Positions 7,386 through 17,793 of a DNA stretch of 33,756 nt are shown here, piece after piece. The notes below the pieces were generated by a model that saw only the letters and a program-made list of their open reading frames with translations, did not search any database and was not told where the DNA came from. Each line of letters begins with the position of its first letter. Position 1 is the first letter of the stretch. Source of the stretch: Streptococcus mitis (GTDB lineage: Bacteria; Bacillota; Bacilli; Lactobacillales; Streptococcaceae); NCBI RefSeq assembly GCF_005844455.1, contig NZ_SPGF01000012.1, forward strand, positions 1 to 33,756, written 5' to 3'. Position numbers and translations under genes: made by a program.

Positions 7386-9113
7386 TTAGAAACGAATTGT
7401 CTCACGTGTTTTTTCATATGAAGTAACAAAACGGTTGGTTACACCAGGCTCTGCCACTTCCAATGCTTGAGAAATCTTGTCAAATGAAGCGTGATAATCA
7501 AATTCTTTCTCAAAAATGTCCAAAGCTTCATTAAAGGCTTCTTGAATGCGTTCATCAAATGAGCGGTAACGGTTAGAATATTGTAAGAGTTGCTCTGTCA
7601 AGGTTGCATACTGAACAATATTATAAGTTTCCGTTTCTAAAGCTTCCATATCATTCGTTGCAATTTCCAAAACACGGTTAACTGACTCTATATTGACCAA
7701 TTTTTGTTCTAATTCAGCCATTAAATCTTCCGTATTATTACTTGCTGTAAAGAATAACTTCAAGAAAGTTTGTGGAATACCAGGTAGGTTCCGTTTTTCC
7801 ATATATCTCTTGATTGTATGGAGACGATTAACATATACATTTGCCTTTTGACGTGCATTGATATCATCTTTCTCAATTCGTGCAAGACGTTCACTAACTG
7901 AAATCTGTTCATCTTCAATCTCTTTAAGATTTTCCTGTAAAGATTCAAGATTCTCTTCAAGAATTGAATAAGCTTGAGTTGGTTCATCTTGATTTGAAGT
8001 TGCCTCAACAATAGCAGTCTCAAAGTTTTCTAATTCACCCTGTAAACGACGAACATGACTTGCATCTGACTCAGAAAGTAAATAGTTCTTACTCAAACGC
8101 TCAATATCTTCTATCAATAAAGCATTATTTTCCTTCATATGTTGCAGATAAGTAGGAAGTGTTGCTACAAAACCTTCTACCACTTTCTGTGCCGCAATTT
8201 CTCTTGTAAAGATATCGTAAAGTGCATTAATCTCTTCTTGGATTTGAGTATTTTCGTACTCGGCATTATCCAATTCTAGTTGCGCAATATTCTCATGATT
8301 TTTCTTGAGAGCTTCATGAAGCAATTGGAAACGAGCTTCGATATCCGTTTCAGCAAAATGATAATTAGCATCTAAAAGCTTACGGTAGCCATCTTCTAAA
8401 TCTTCCAGCTGATCAGGTAGCTCTTTAGATAATGTTGTTACAACTGCTGGTATACGATCAACAATATGTGTCAAAGCCAAGATATGATTTTCAGCATTAT
8501 CCAAAATCACAGCAGCTTCTACTGGGTCACCAGACGAATTTAAAGTTACAAACTGAGAAAACTCTGATTGGATATTTTCCAATTGTTTTTCGATTTCAGA
8601 CAAACCTTGTCCATATTCTTCAGAATGATCAGCAACTCGGTGTTGCAACTCTTCAAACAACTCCAAAGTATGAAGAACACGTCCACTATTTTTAGACTCT
8701 TGTTTCTCCAAATCTGCCAATGCATTGCGAATTGCCGCAATATCTTCTTCAATCAAAGTAATTTGGCTCTCGATTTGGTCAATTTGATGACTAGCTTTGA
8801 AAAAACGGAATGAGTTGTTATAACCTTCTGCCTCGAAAAGATTATTTTCGATATCGGCAAAAGAGTTAAGAGATAGATCAACCCATTTTTGGTTCCATTC
8901 ACGGAAAGTCACCTGACTTTGTCCAATCAAGTGCATATTTTTTACAGCTTCAACTTCATCATTAACTGGAAGATTGTACAGTTCTTCTTTTTTCTCTTCT
9001 AAAATTGCTAGTTTACTTTCATTGCGTTTCCTTACATAGATTGCGATAGCATAAGCAATGACCAATAAAACTGCAACTGCAATTATTAAATAAATTACTA
9101 GTCTAGCAGACAT
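7386..9113 (-). CDS. ezrA: Septation ring formation regulator EzrA
   Basis: EzrA is a membrane-anchored spectrin-like protein that regulates FtsZ ring assembly and links the divisome to peptidoglycan synthesis. The 575-residue protein starts MSARLVIYLIIAV: one N-terminal membrane helix (about residues 4-26), a basic anchor IYVRKRNESK, then a long all-helical, coiled-coil cytoplasmic region to the end. Highly conserved stretches include EEKKEELYNLPVNDE and RNLPGIPQTFLKLFF. I chose 9113 because GGAG sits seven bases upstream; the frame reaching 9140 would cover the ribosome binding site. The N-terminal helix differs from my memory of the S. pneumoniae protein, hinting at a different mitis-group species. 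It has its own promoter downstream of gyrB. Confidence 0.96.
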   Translation of the reverse strand: MSARLVIYLIIAVAVLLVIAYAIAIYVRKRNESKLAILEEKKEELYNLPVNDEVEAVKNMHLIGQSQVTFREWNQKWVDLSLNSFADIENNLFEAEGYNNSFRFFKASHQIDQIESQITLIEEDIAAIRNALADLEKQESKNSGRVLHTLELFEELQHRVADHSEEYGQGLSEIEKQLENIQSEFSQFVTLNSSGDPVEAAVILDNAENHILALTHIVDRIPAVVTTLSKELPDQLEDLEDGYRKLLDANYHFAETDIEARFQLLHEALKKNHENIAQLELDNAEYENTQIQEEINALYDIFTREIAAQKVVEGFVATLPTYLQHMKENNALLIEDIERLSKNYLLSESDASHVRRLQGELENFETAIVEATSNQDEPTQAYSILEENLESLQENLKEIEDEQISVSERLARIEKDDINARQKANVYVNRLHTIKRYMEKRNLPGIPQTFLKLFFTASNNTEDLMAELEQKLVNIESVNRVLEIATNDMEALETETYNIVQYATLTEQLLQYSNRYRSFDERIQEAFNEALDIFEKEFDYHASFDKISQALEVAEPGVTNRFVTSYEKTRETIRF

Positions 9114-9148
9114 ATTAAACTCCTTTTTTACTTGAAACAATCGTAACG

Positions 9149-9157
9149 ATTATATCA
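9149..9157 (-). promoter_or_regulatory. Extended -10 promoter of ezrA
   Basis: TGATATAAT on the minus strand, about 35 bp upstream of the ezrA ATG, in the 80-bp gap after gyrB. No good -35. Confidence 0.6.
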
Positions 9158-9193
9158 TATTTTTTAGACCAAGGGAACTACTTCTCCCGATTT

Positions 9194-11718
<2,525 letters not shown>

Positions 11719-11725
11719 AGCTTTC

Positions 11726-11734
11726 ATTATACCA
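11726..11734 (-). promoter_or_regulatory. Extended -10 promoter giving a leaderless HAD-gyrB mRNA
   Basis: TGGTATAAT on the minus strand, seven nucleotides before the ATG at 11718. The expected transcription start coincides with the start codon, and no Shine-Dalgarno sequence is present. Confidence 0.7.
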
Positions 11735-11775
11735 TTTTTTCGTTAAAAAAGCGATGATTTCCCTGAGTTTTCCAC

Positions 11776-11806
11776 ATAAAAAAACGAGAGGTTGACTCCC
11801 GTTTTA
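11776..11806 (-). terminator. Terminator of the dinG-rodA-pfpI unit
   Basis: On the minus strand AAAACGGGAG, loop TCAACC-side, CTCTCGTTTTTTT. The stem begins inside the stop codon of the DJ-1/PfpI gene. Confidence 0.85.
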
Positions 11807-12358
11807 CTGATTTTTACCAAAGACATCTCGATAGAGCATCCCTGTTCGTAAACCCTCTGCGTCTCCTCCTAATTGCTCCACCAACTCGTAGGAAAAGGCA
11901 AGGGCTGTCGAGGGACCTCGACTAGTTGTCAAATGTCCATCTACCACTACTGTTTCCTTGACGTATTGACCATCAAGAATTTGCTCTTGAACGCCATCAT
12001 AGCAAGTGTACTGCTTGTTTTTCAATAGCCCTGCTTGATTGAGGGCAATCGGCGCTGCACAAATGGCTGCTATTTTTTTGCCCTCTTTATCGAAGCTTTT
12101 CAATTCTTGAATTAAGACCTGATTGTCACGCAAATGTGCAGAACCAGGCATCCCTCCAGGAAGGACAATCATGTCATAGTCTGATAAATCACCATCAAAG
12201 ACACGATCTACTCTTACTTGGATTGCGTGCGAACCTGTCACTTGCTCTTCAAAACCAACCATATCACAAGTGATATTTGCACGACGCAAAACATCCACAA
12301 CTGTCAAAGCTTCAATTTCTTCAAAGCCCTGAGCCAACATAACGGCTACTTTAACCAT
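11804..12358 (-). CDS. DJ-1/PfpI (ThiJ) family protein
   Basis: A 184-residue DJ-1/PfpI-fold protein, the length of DJ-1/YajL. The nucleophile elbow is AAICAAP with Cys100, and the partner glutamate lies in GFEEIEA (E13/E14). The family covers glyoxalase/deglycase-type activities, chaperones and redox sensors; older annotations call it a thiazole monophosphate synthesis enzyme, for which nothing here speaks. The start has AAGGAG upstream and lies 10 bp after rodA, so it is the last gene of the dinG-rodA unit, with a terminator directly after it. No signal peptide, so cytoplasmic. Confidence 0.88.
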   Translation of the reverse strand: MVKVAVMLAQGFEEIEALTVVDVLRRANITCDMVGFEEQVTGSHAIQVRVDRVFDGDLSDYDMIVLPGGMPGSAHLRDNQVLIQELKSFDKEGKKIAAICAAPIALNQAGLLKNKQYTCYDGVQEQILDGQYVKETVVVDGHLTTSRGPSTALAFSYELVEQLGGDAEGLRTGMLYRDVFGKNQ

Positions 12359-12368
12359 GATTTTCTCC

Positions 12369-13592
12369 TTATTTGATTCGTTTTAATACAACCTTTTTCC
12401 GCTTGAATCGGACTTTTCCACTCTTTTCTTCAGCTAGATTGGTTTGATAACTCATCGATAAAAGCAAGCCAACACCGATCAAATTACTGATAATAGCCGA
12501 TCCTCCTTGCGAAATAAAAGGCAAGGGAATCCCAGTCAAAGGAAGCAAGCCCGTCACAGCGCCGATATTTTCAAAAATGTGGAAGAGTAACATCATAATC
12601 AAACCTGTAGAAATATAGGTGTAGAACTGGTTATTTGATTTAAGAGTAATCTTCAACATACGGTAAATCAGCATGAGGTAAAGGGCAATAACAAGGACTG
12701 AGCCAATAAAGCCAAAATCTTCTGCAATCACCGTGAAAATCATATCCGACTCACGAACTGGAATAAGCAGATTCGAAGCATTAAAACCTTGACCAAATAA
12801 TCCACCACTTCCAATGGCAATCTGTCCTTGAGCCTGCTGATAAGTAGTTGTTTGAGCAAAGTCAAAGGGATTGAGCCAAGCCAAAATTCGATTGATTTGG
12901 TAGGTCGGCATCCCCAGTTGATGGAGAAAAGCACGACCGTCCTTACTGATAAAAATGGCTAGAAAACCAGCAATTCCTGTTACCGCAGTCACAAATACTG
13001 GAATAATAATTTTCCAAGAAACCCCTGATAGTAAGACGATTCCTGAGAAGATGGCCACAAAAACCAAAGCCGTCCCCAAGTCACTTTGAAGTGCCAAAAG
13101 AACTAGGACTGGAATGGTAAAGAGAATCATCCAGAAAATCAATAAGAAGTCCAGCGGAACTGTGCGTCTCCATTCCTTATGTTTTTTGGTAAACTGGACA
13201 ATCACACGAGCCAACATGAGGATATAGGATATCTTCATAAATTCTGACGGCTGGAACAAGGTAACACCATTTACCGATACCCAGTTTTTTGCACCCGTTG
13301 ATGCAACTAGGCTTGGATTATAAAAGACAATTGGCAAGACCATGAGTCCCAAGCCTAAAATATACAGAAAAGGGGTCACTTTCCAAAGAAATTCTGTATT
13401 AAAGAGCATGACCACAAAACCAATCACAAGTCCCAAGGCGATCCAGGCGACCTGTTGCCCTAAAATGGGCAGAATATTGTTTGGATAATCATGACTAACG
13501 GCTATATAAATAGCCACCACGCCGATAACCAGTAGGAAAAACACTGGCAATAGCAAACTATAATCGACTCTAGAGTCAAGAGAACGTTTCAT
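12369..13592 (-). CDS. rodA: Rod shape/peripheral peptidoglycan polymerase RodA (SEDS family)
   Basis: RodA is a SEDS-family glycosyltransferase that polymerises lipid II together with a class B PBP during peripheral (elongation) growth. The 407-residue protein has about ten membrane helices and SEDS landmarks: GQQVAWIALG, WVSVNGVTLFQPSEFMKISYIL (split here by loop residues), QSDLGTALVF (including the catalytic-type Asp), and AEDFGFIGS. The C-terminal signature is TGLLPLTGIPLPFISQGGSA. The start at 13592 gives MKRSLDSRVDYSLL; upstream AAGG is a weak ribosome site. It follows dinG by 36 bp and is followed by the DJ-1 gene after 10 bp. FtsW is the alternative paralogue, but the sequence and neighbourhood fit RodA. 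Confidence 0.92.
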   Translation of the reverse strand: MKRSLDSRVDYSLLLPVFFLLVIGVVAIYIAVSHDYPNNILPILGQQVAWIALGLVIGFVVMLFNTEFLWKVTPFLYILGLGLMVLPIVFYNPSLVASTGAKNWVSVNGVTLFQPSEFMKISYILMLARVIVQFTKKHKEWRRTVPLDFLLIFWMILFTIPVLVLLALQSDLGTALVFVAIFSGIVLLSGVSWKIIIPVFVTAVTGIAGFLAIFISKDGRAFLHQLGMPTYQINRILAWLNPFDFAQTTTYQQAQGQIAIGSGGLFGQGFNASNLLIPVRESDMIFTVIAEDFGFIGSVLVIALYLMLIYRMLKITLKSNNQFYTYISTGLIMMLLFHIFENIGAVTGLLPLTGIPLPFISQGGSAIISNLIGVGLLLSMSYQTNLAEEKSGKVRFKRKKVVLKRIK

Positions 13593-13628
13593 ATACACTA
13601 ACCTTATACTTTCATACAATACTATTTA

Positions 13629-16079
13629 TCAAAGTTCATTTAAAAATTTATCAATAGCCTCATCAACTGCAGATTGAGCGATCGTTGTAACGCTCGCTTC
13701 TTTTGCTAGAGAATTCACCATTTGCTTGCCGTATCGTTTTCCGACGATTCTCCTATCCAGAATGAGGGTTAAGGAACGTTGGTGTTCACGTCTCATACTT
13801 CTTCCCAACGCCTGTTTTAAACGAATAATAGCCATCGGCAATTGATAATCATAAAAGGCATTTTTCCCTTCTTGAATTAGTTCTTGATTAATCTTTTTCG
13901 TCAAAGGCTCTTGGGGATTTTGGAAAGGAAGTCTTGGTACTACTTGAATCACAAAAGGATGACTTGAAAAGTCAACTCCCTCCCAGAAACTTGCGGCACC
14001 AAGCAGGATTTGCTGTTCTCCTCTTTCAAAGCGTTTCTTTAGCTGATGAACATCCCCATTTTTATACTGGGCCAGATGACTTACAGGAAGCATATCTGAA
14101 ACTGCTAAAAGCATGTCTTTAGCAGTAAAGAAGACTAAAATTGGTTGTTGGAAAGCTTGAACATCCATCAGCAAATCAGCTACCTCTTTGGCATAGACTT
14201 CTATGGAAGTTTCTGTTACTGGAGGGAAATCTTTGACCAAGACCACTTCTTGATCCTGTTTTTTATGAGCTTCAATCTTGACAAATTTGGCTTCAGGATA
14301 GCCTAAAAGGTCTGCCAAAGAAACCCTCTGACTAATCTCAAGAGTTGCCGACACTCCCAAGACTTGACATGAATCAGGCACTAAGGAAGATAGAAGGATT
14401 CGGCCTGATTTTGTAGAAGAAATCTGAATTTTCTTTTGACTCGTTTCAGTGGCTTCAAGCCAGTAATCACCTTCAGCCGTAAAATAGCGAACCAGTTCCT
14501 CAAAGCCTTCTACTTCTAATTCTGAAAAATACTGATGGAGATTAGAAAGAGAATCTAAGATACTTTTCCTAGATTTTCCAGATTGAAATTGTTCTATCAA
14601 GTAAAGACACTCAAAGCGAATACTTTCTAGTATTCGTTGTTGAATCCTATTTTCTTCTCCTACTAAAGCCTTATCAACTAAATCAATAATAGACTGGATA
14701 TCGTAGGTCTGTTGAAGCAGATTTTCTAGAGCCAACAAAACTTTTTGAACTTCATCAATAATCAGTAAACGGTCGCTGACAAATTCAGGATTATCTTCAA
14801 GTCTAGTTACAAGATAGGCATGATTAGTCACTAAAAGCTTGCAAGTCTCTGCTCTTTCCTGACTACGTTTCCAGAAATCTTCCGTCACAAATAAGCTCTT
14901 AGATGATAAATTCCCATCATGACGAAGGTCTGTCAGAAAATGTTGGTAGCGGTAGAGTTGACCAATCTCATCCAAATCCCCGGTTTCTGTCTCTGTCAAC
15001 CAGACCAAGAGTTGCATTTTAAAGCGTCTAAATAAGCGATTTTCATCATTTTCCTGCAAGGAACGATAAAAGGCATCCAACTTCAGGTAATTCTGTGGTC
15101 CCTTTAAACTATGAATATCTGTATGGAACACTTCCTTGAGACATTTACCTTCTTCTTCCATGATTTGATTTTGAAGAATCTTTGTCGGAACACTAAGGAC
15201 AATCTGACGATTTTCCACTTGGGACAAAGCGGGTAAGAGATAACCATAAGTTTTCCCAATTCCTGTCGGCGCTTGAATTAATGAGACAGGCTCATCTTTC
15301 AATAGCAAACCAACCTCTTTAGCAAAACGTTCTTGCTTCTCCCTCACTTCAAGGTTCAACAGAGAAATATTCTTAGAAAAATCTTGAGATAATTTTCTTG
15401 GCTTATTTGGAGCTGCAAGTTTCTTGAAATACAGTCCTTGAACTTCAACCAAATCAGAAGAAGTCAGGATAGATTGGTTTCGATAAATTTCTTCAATAAC
15501 CAAGTAGGACTCATATAGGAGAGCATCAGCCATTTCCAGCAAGCGTTCCAAGAGTCCTTTAGGAAGTTGGGTCATCTTTTCTCGTAGAAATAAGAGTAAT
15601 TCCGCGGTAGCTTGGGCATCTGAAAGGGCTGTGTGGGCATGTTTTAGAGGAATTCCTAATTCTCGACACAAAATCGGTAAACTATATTTTTCCAGTTCTG
15701 GGAAAAAGACCTGAGCCAATTCTACCGTGTCAACACGAGGATTTCTTAGTTCATAGCCTTCGAAAAATAAATTTTCCGCTAAGAGATTGGCATCAAACTG
15801 AACATTATGGGCTACAAAAATCCCATCCTCCACCAAGTCAAAGATTTTTCTGGCAACTTGCGAAAAATCAGGTGCTTGCGCCAGACGTTGGTCTGTCAAT
15901 CCTGTCAGTTCTTTGATATGAGCATCCAAAGGTTCATGGGGATTGACATCCGTCGTATAGCGATCAACGATTTTCCCATCCTCAATCACAACAATTCCCA
16001 CTTGAATAATTTTAGCCTTACTACCTGTGCTAGTTGCCTCTAAATCCACCACAACATAGCGATTACCAATCGTTTTCAT
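13629..16079 (-). CDS. dinG: DinG-type helicase fused to a DEDDh exonuclease
   Basis: An 816-residue two-domain nuclease/helicase of the Firmicutes DinG type. Residues 1-170 are a DEDDh (DnaQ-like) 3'-5' exonuclease: VVVDLEATS (D, E), AHNVQFDANLL (D) and HTALSDAQAT (His and Asp). The C-terminal superfamily-2 helicase has Walker A APTGIGKT (about residues 270), a DEAH box variant LLIIDEVQK (DEVQ), and motif VI ALGRSMRREHQR. The cysteines that hold an iron-sulphur cluster in E. coli DinG are not apparent, as known for the Gram-positive form. Its promoter is an extended -10 only eight bases before the ATG and there is no Shine-Dalgarno sequence, so the mRNA should be leaderless. First gene of dinG-rodA-pfpI. 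Confidence 0.93.
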   Translation of the reverse strand: MKTIGNRYVVVDLEATSTGSKAKIIQVGIVVIEDGKIVDRYTTDVNPHEPLDAHIKELTGLTDQRLAQAPDFSQVARKIFDLVEDGIFVAHNVQFDANLLAENLFFEGYELRNPRVDTVELAQVFFPELEKYSLPILCRELGIPLKHAHTALSDAQATAELLLFLREKMTQLPKGLLERLLEMADALLYESYLVIEEIYRNQSILTSSDLVEVQGLYFKKLAAPNKPRKLSQDFSKNISLLNLEVREKQERFAKEVGLLLKDEPVSLIQAPTGIGKTYGYLLPALSQVENRQIVLSVPTKILQNQIMEEEGKCLKEVFHTDIHSLKGPQNYLKLDAFYRSLQENDENRLFRRFKMQLLVWLTETETGDLDEIGQLYRYQHFLTDLRHDGNLSSKSLFVTEDFWKRSQERAETCKLLVTNHAYLVTRLEDNPEFVSDRLLIIDEVQKVLLALENLLQQTYDIQSIIDLVDKALVGEENRIQQRILESIRFECLYLIEQFQSGKSRKSILDSLSNLHQYFSELEVEGFEELVRYFTAEGDYWLEATETSQKKIQISSTKSGRILLSSLVPDSCQVLGVSATLEISQRVSLADLLGYPEAKFVKIEAHKKQDQEVVLVKDFPPVTETSIEVYAKEVADLLMDVQAFQQPILVFFTAKDMLLAVSDMLPVSHLAQYKNGDVHQLKKRFERGEQQILLGAASFWEGVDFSSHPFVIQVVPRLPFQNPQEPLTKKINQELIQEGKNAFYDYQLPMAIIRLKQALGRSMRREHQRSLTLILDRRIVGKRYGKQMVNSLAKEASVTTIAQSAVDEAIDKFLNEL

Positions 16080-16087
16080 TATAAAAA

Positions 16088-16096
16088 ATTATACCA
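16088..16096 (-). promoter_or_regulatory. Extended -10 promoter giving a leaderless dinG mRNA
   Basis: TGGTATAAT on the minus strand; eight bases (TTTTTATA) separate it from the ATG at 16079, so transcription should start at or within 1-2 nt of the start codon. Confidence 0.65.
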
Positions 16097-16224
16097 AAAA
16101 AAGAGCCATTTGACACCTGCAAACATGGGATATTTTTCAAACTCAAGAACACTACTTGGCTTAAAAATCCTATCAAGTAGAGCATCCTAGCCTACTTATT
16201 TTTTGAAAATGGTGAAGAAATAAG

Positions 16225-16265
16225 AAAAATTGAGAGAAGAAATGTTTGTCTCTTCCTTCTCTCAA
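16225..16265 (-). terminator. Terminator of the U32-family gene
   Basis: On the minus strand TTGAGAGAAG ... CTTCTCTCAA followed by TTTTTC: a 10-bp perfect stem, starting 13 bp after the stop codon. Confidence 0.85.
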
Positions 16266-16278
16266 CTATCTATTTACT

Positions 16279-17208
16279 CTATTTAACCATATCAGGATCG
16301 TAGTCATAAAATCCTGTATCAAGGAAACGGTTTTTAGGGTGTAACTTGCGAACTTCTTCATCCAGCAAGAAGGCTTGGTCATGGCTAAAGTTGCCCTCTT
16401 GGATCAAGCTACGCGCTTGGATAAAAAGTTTTGCAATCTCAACAAAGTTCTGACCAGGTGTATAGAGACCTTCTAATTTCCAGTGAGTAAAACCATGCTC
16501 CACCAATTCTGTCAATTTGGTCATCAAATCAAGGTCATTGTTGGCAAAGATGTGGGTACCATGATTGTCTTCAAAAATGGAATAATGGCTCTCAGGGTCA
16601 CTTGGCTCTGCCAAGAAAAGGTCACGCTTACGGGTCTTTTCATCATCGATATGCGTAAAGTTATAGTAGTTTTGCAAGAGCGGACGTTTAGAATGATGGA
16701 TAACACTAGCACCGTACACCAAAACTTCGGCAGGAATTTCCAAAATCTCTGGCATTTTGAAAAGTTCAGCTGATGGAATTTCACGCGCCAAAACAGCCTC
16801 AGATGCGCCAGCCTTTTGTCCCCAGAAGTTAATCTGACGACTACTTGTTACCATGGTTGAAGCATCGTAGATGGTTTTAAAGGAATAACCATCGCGATTG
16901 ACCACATAAAAGACACCTGCATCCCCAATTGTAATGTAGTCTGTCTTGATTTCTTCCAAGAAATCTAAGAAAGGCTTGATACAATCCATCATATCTTGGT
17001 GCATAAGGGCATTGACTGCAACAATCAATTCCTTATCAGCATCATGAACCAGCTTAGCGATTTCACGCAATTGGTCATAACTAAAGGTTATTGGCAGACG
17101 AAGGCCAAAATCTTTCTCACCGACATAGATACGGTCTACACCAGATTCGAGCAGTTGTTTAACTTGTTCAATACTTTCAGCAGTTGCTGTAATGATAATC
17201 TTTTCCAT
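16279..17208 (-). CDS. U32-family protein (short TrhP1/YrrN type, tRNA U34 hydroxylation)
   Basis: A 309-residue member of peptidase family U32, of the short type. Despite the old name, characterised members (B. subtilis TrhP1/TrhP2, E. coli TrhP) act in prephenate-dependent 5-hydroxyuridine formation at tRNA position 34. Visible segments are the N-terminal TIM-barrel-like repeat (VKQLLESGVDRIYVGEKDFG), ELIVAVNALMH, TDYITIGDAGVFYV and LVYGASVIHHSKRPLLQNYY. The usual long partner U32 gene is not adjacent. The start MEKIIITATAE at 17208 lies seven bases after a TATAAT with no Shine-Dalgarno sequence, so it is another leaderless candidate; the frame extending to 17235 crosses the -10 box. Single-gene unit with its own terminator. 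Confidence 0.82.
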   Translation of the reverse strand: MEKIIITATAESIEQVKQLLESGVDRIYVGEKDFGLRLPITFSYDQLREIAKLVHDADKELIVAVNALMHQDMMDCIKPFLDFLEEIKTDYITIGDAGVFYVVNRDGYSFKTIYDASTMVTSSRQINFWGQKAGASEAVLAREIPSAELFKMPEILEIPAEVLVYGASVIHHSKRPLLQNYYNFTHIDDEKTRKRDLFLAEPSDPESHYSIFEDNHGTHIFANNDLDLMTKLTELVEHGFTHWKLEGLYTPGQNFVEIAKLFIQARSLIQEGNFSHDQAFLLDEEVRKLHPKNRFLDTGFYDYDPDMVK

Positions 17209-17215
17209 AAGAAAA

Positions 17216-17224
17216 ATTATACCA
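17216..17224 (-). promoter_or_regulatory. Extended -10 promoter giving a leaderless U32 mRNA
   Basis: TGGTATAAT on the minus strand; seven bases (TTTTCTT) separate it from the ATG at 17208. Confidence 0.7.
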
Positions 17225-17298
17225 CATTTCTCCAAAATCAGCCAAGACTTATCAGAGTTTTACAAATAGGGATAATTTCCGTAACTTCTCAAAGTAAC

Positions 17299-17323
17299 TT
17301 CCACTTGCCTGACCGAAGTGGAA
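17299..17323. repeat. Small perfect inverted repeat (8-bp arms)
   Basis: TTCCACTT (17299-17306) and AAGTGGAA (17316-17323) around a 9-nt loop. It has no T-run on either side, so it is not a normal terminator. It lies next to the BOX element and about 75 bp upstream of the U32 promoter. Confidence 0.4.
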
Positions 17324-17332
17324 ATTAGTCTA

Positions 17333-17445
17333 ATACTCTTTGAAAATCTCTTCAAACCACATCAGCTTTATCTGCAACCTCAAAGCAGTGCTTTGAGCAG
17401 CCTGAGGCTAGCTTCCTAGTTTGCTCTTTGTTTTTCATTGAGTAT
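17333..17445 (+). repeat. BOX element, boxA-boxC form (no boxB)
   Basis: It starts ATACTCTTTGAAAATC and ends CATTGAGTAT, the inverted termini of pneumococcal BOX repeats. The boxA part is recognisable by CTCTTCAAACCACATCAGC and the boxC part by the CAAAGCAGTGCTTTGAG palindrome and GGCTAGCTTCCTAG. There is no boxB module. BOX elements are non-coding, probably MITE-like, and form stable RNA structures that can alter expression of neighbours. Confidence 0.88.
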
Positions 17446-17691
17446 AAAACGGATTTTTATAAGAATAACTAGATGAAAGGCAGCCCCAGAAGCATGAGAG
17501 AGCTCGCCAGTAACAATGATTTTGTATGCTATCCATAAATAGCAAACATCTCAAGCTCCATTAATCTTCAAAATATCATAGATAAAATCTAGTCCAAAAT
17601 TTAAGCAATTGATGCTGTAGGATTTATACATTGTTATAAATTTCTAGTCGTTTTGTTTTTATGATAACAAAAATGACCTAGAAAAACGAGT
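17446..17691. other. Intergenic stretch with no recognisable gene
   Basis: About 245 bp between the BOX element and the ABC-exporter terminator. I see no frame with a ribosome binding site. It holds one imperfect inverted repeat at 17644-17681 (CTAGTC and TTTTGTT pairing with AACAAAA and GACCTAG), which could form a 15-bp interrupted stem. The rest may be decayed coding sequence. Confidence 0.4.
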
Positions 17692-17721
17692 ATCTCCATC
17701 TACGGAAATACTCGTTTTTTT
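17692..17721 (-). terminator. Terminator of the ABC exporter operon (bidirectional)
   Basis: AAAAACGAGTAT (17692-17703) pairs with ATACTCGTTTTTTT, with TCC/GGA continuing the stem. A/T-runs lie on both sides. It lies about 70 bp downstream of the permease stop codon. Confidence 0.8.
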
Positions 17722-17793
17722 GCTAGTTAGAAGTGGTTTTTTGCTCAGCCTCATTTCTTTTTATAAAATTTATCAAGCAAGCGACCAACTATC

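Noticed and set aside
17208..17235. Longer N-terminus of the U32 protein
   Set aside because: It crosses the TATAAT; the ATG at 17208 aligns with the family start.
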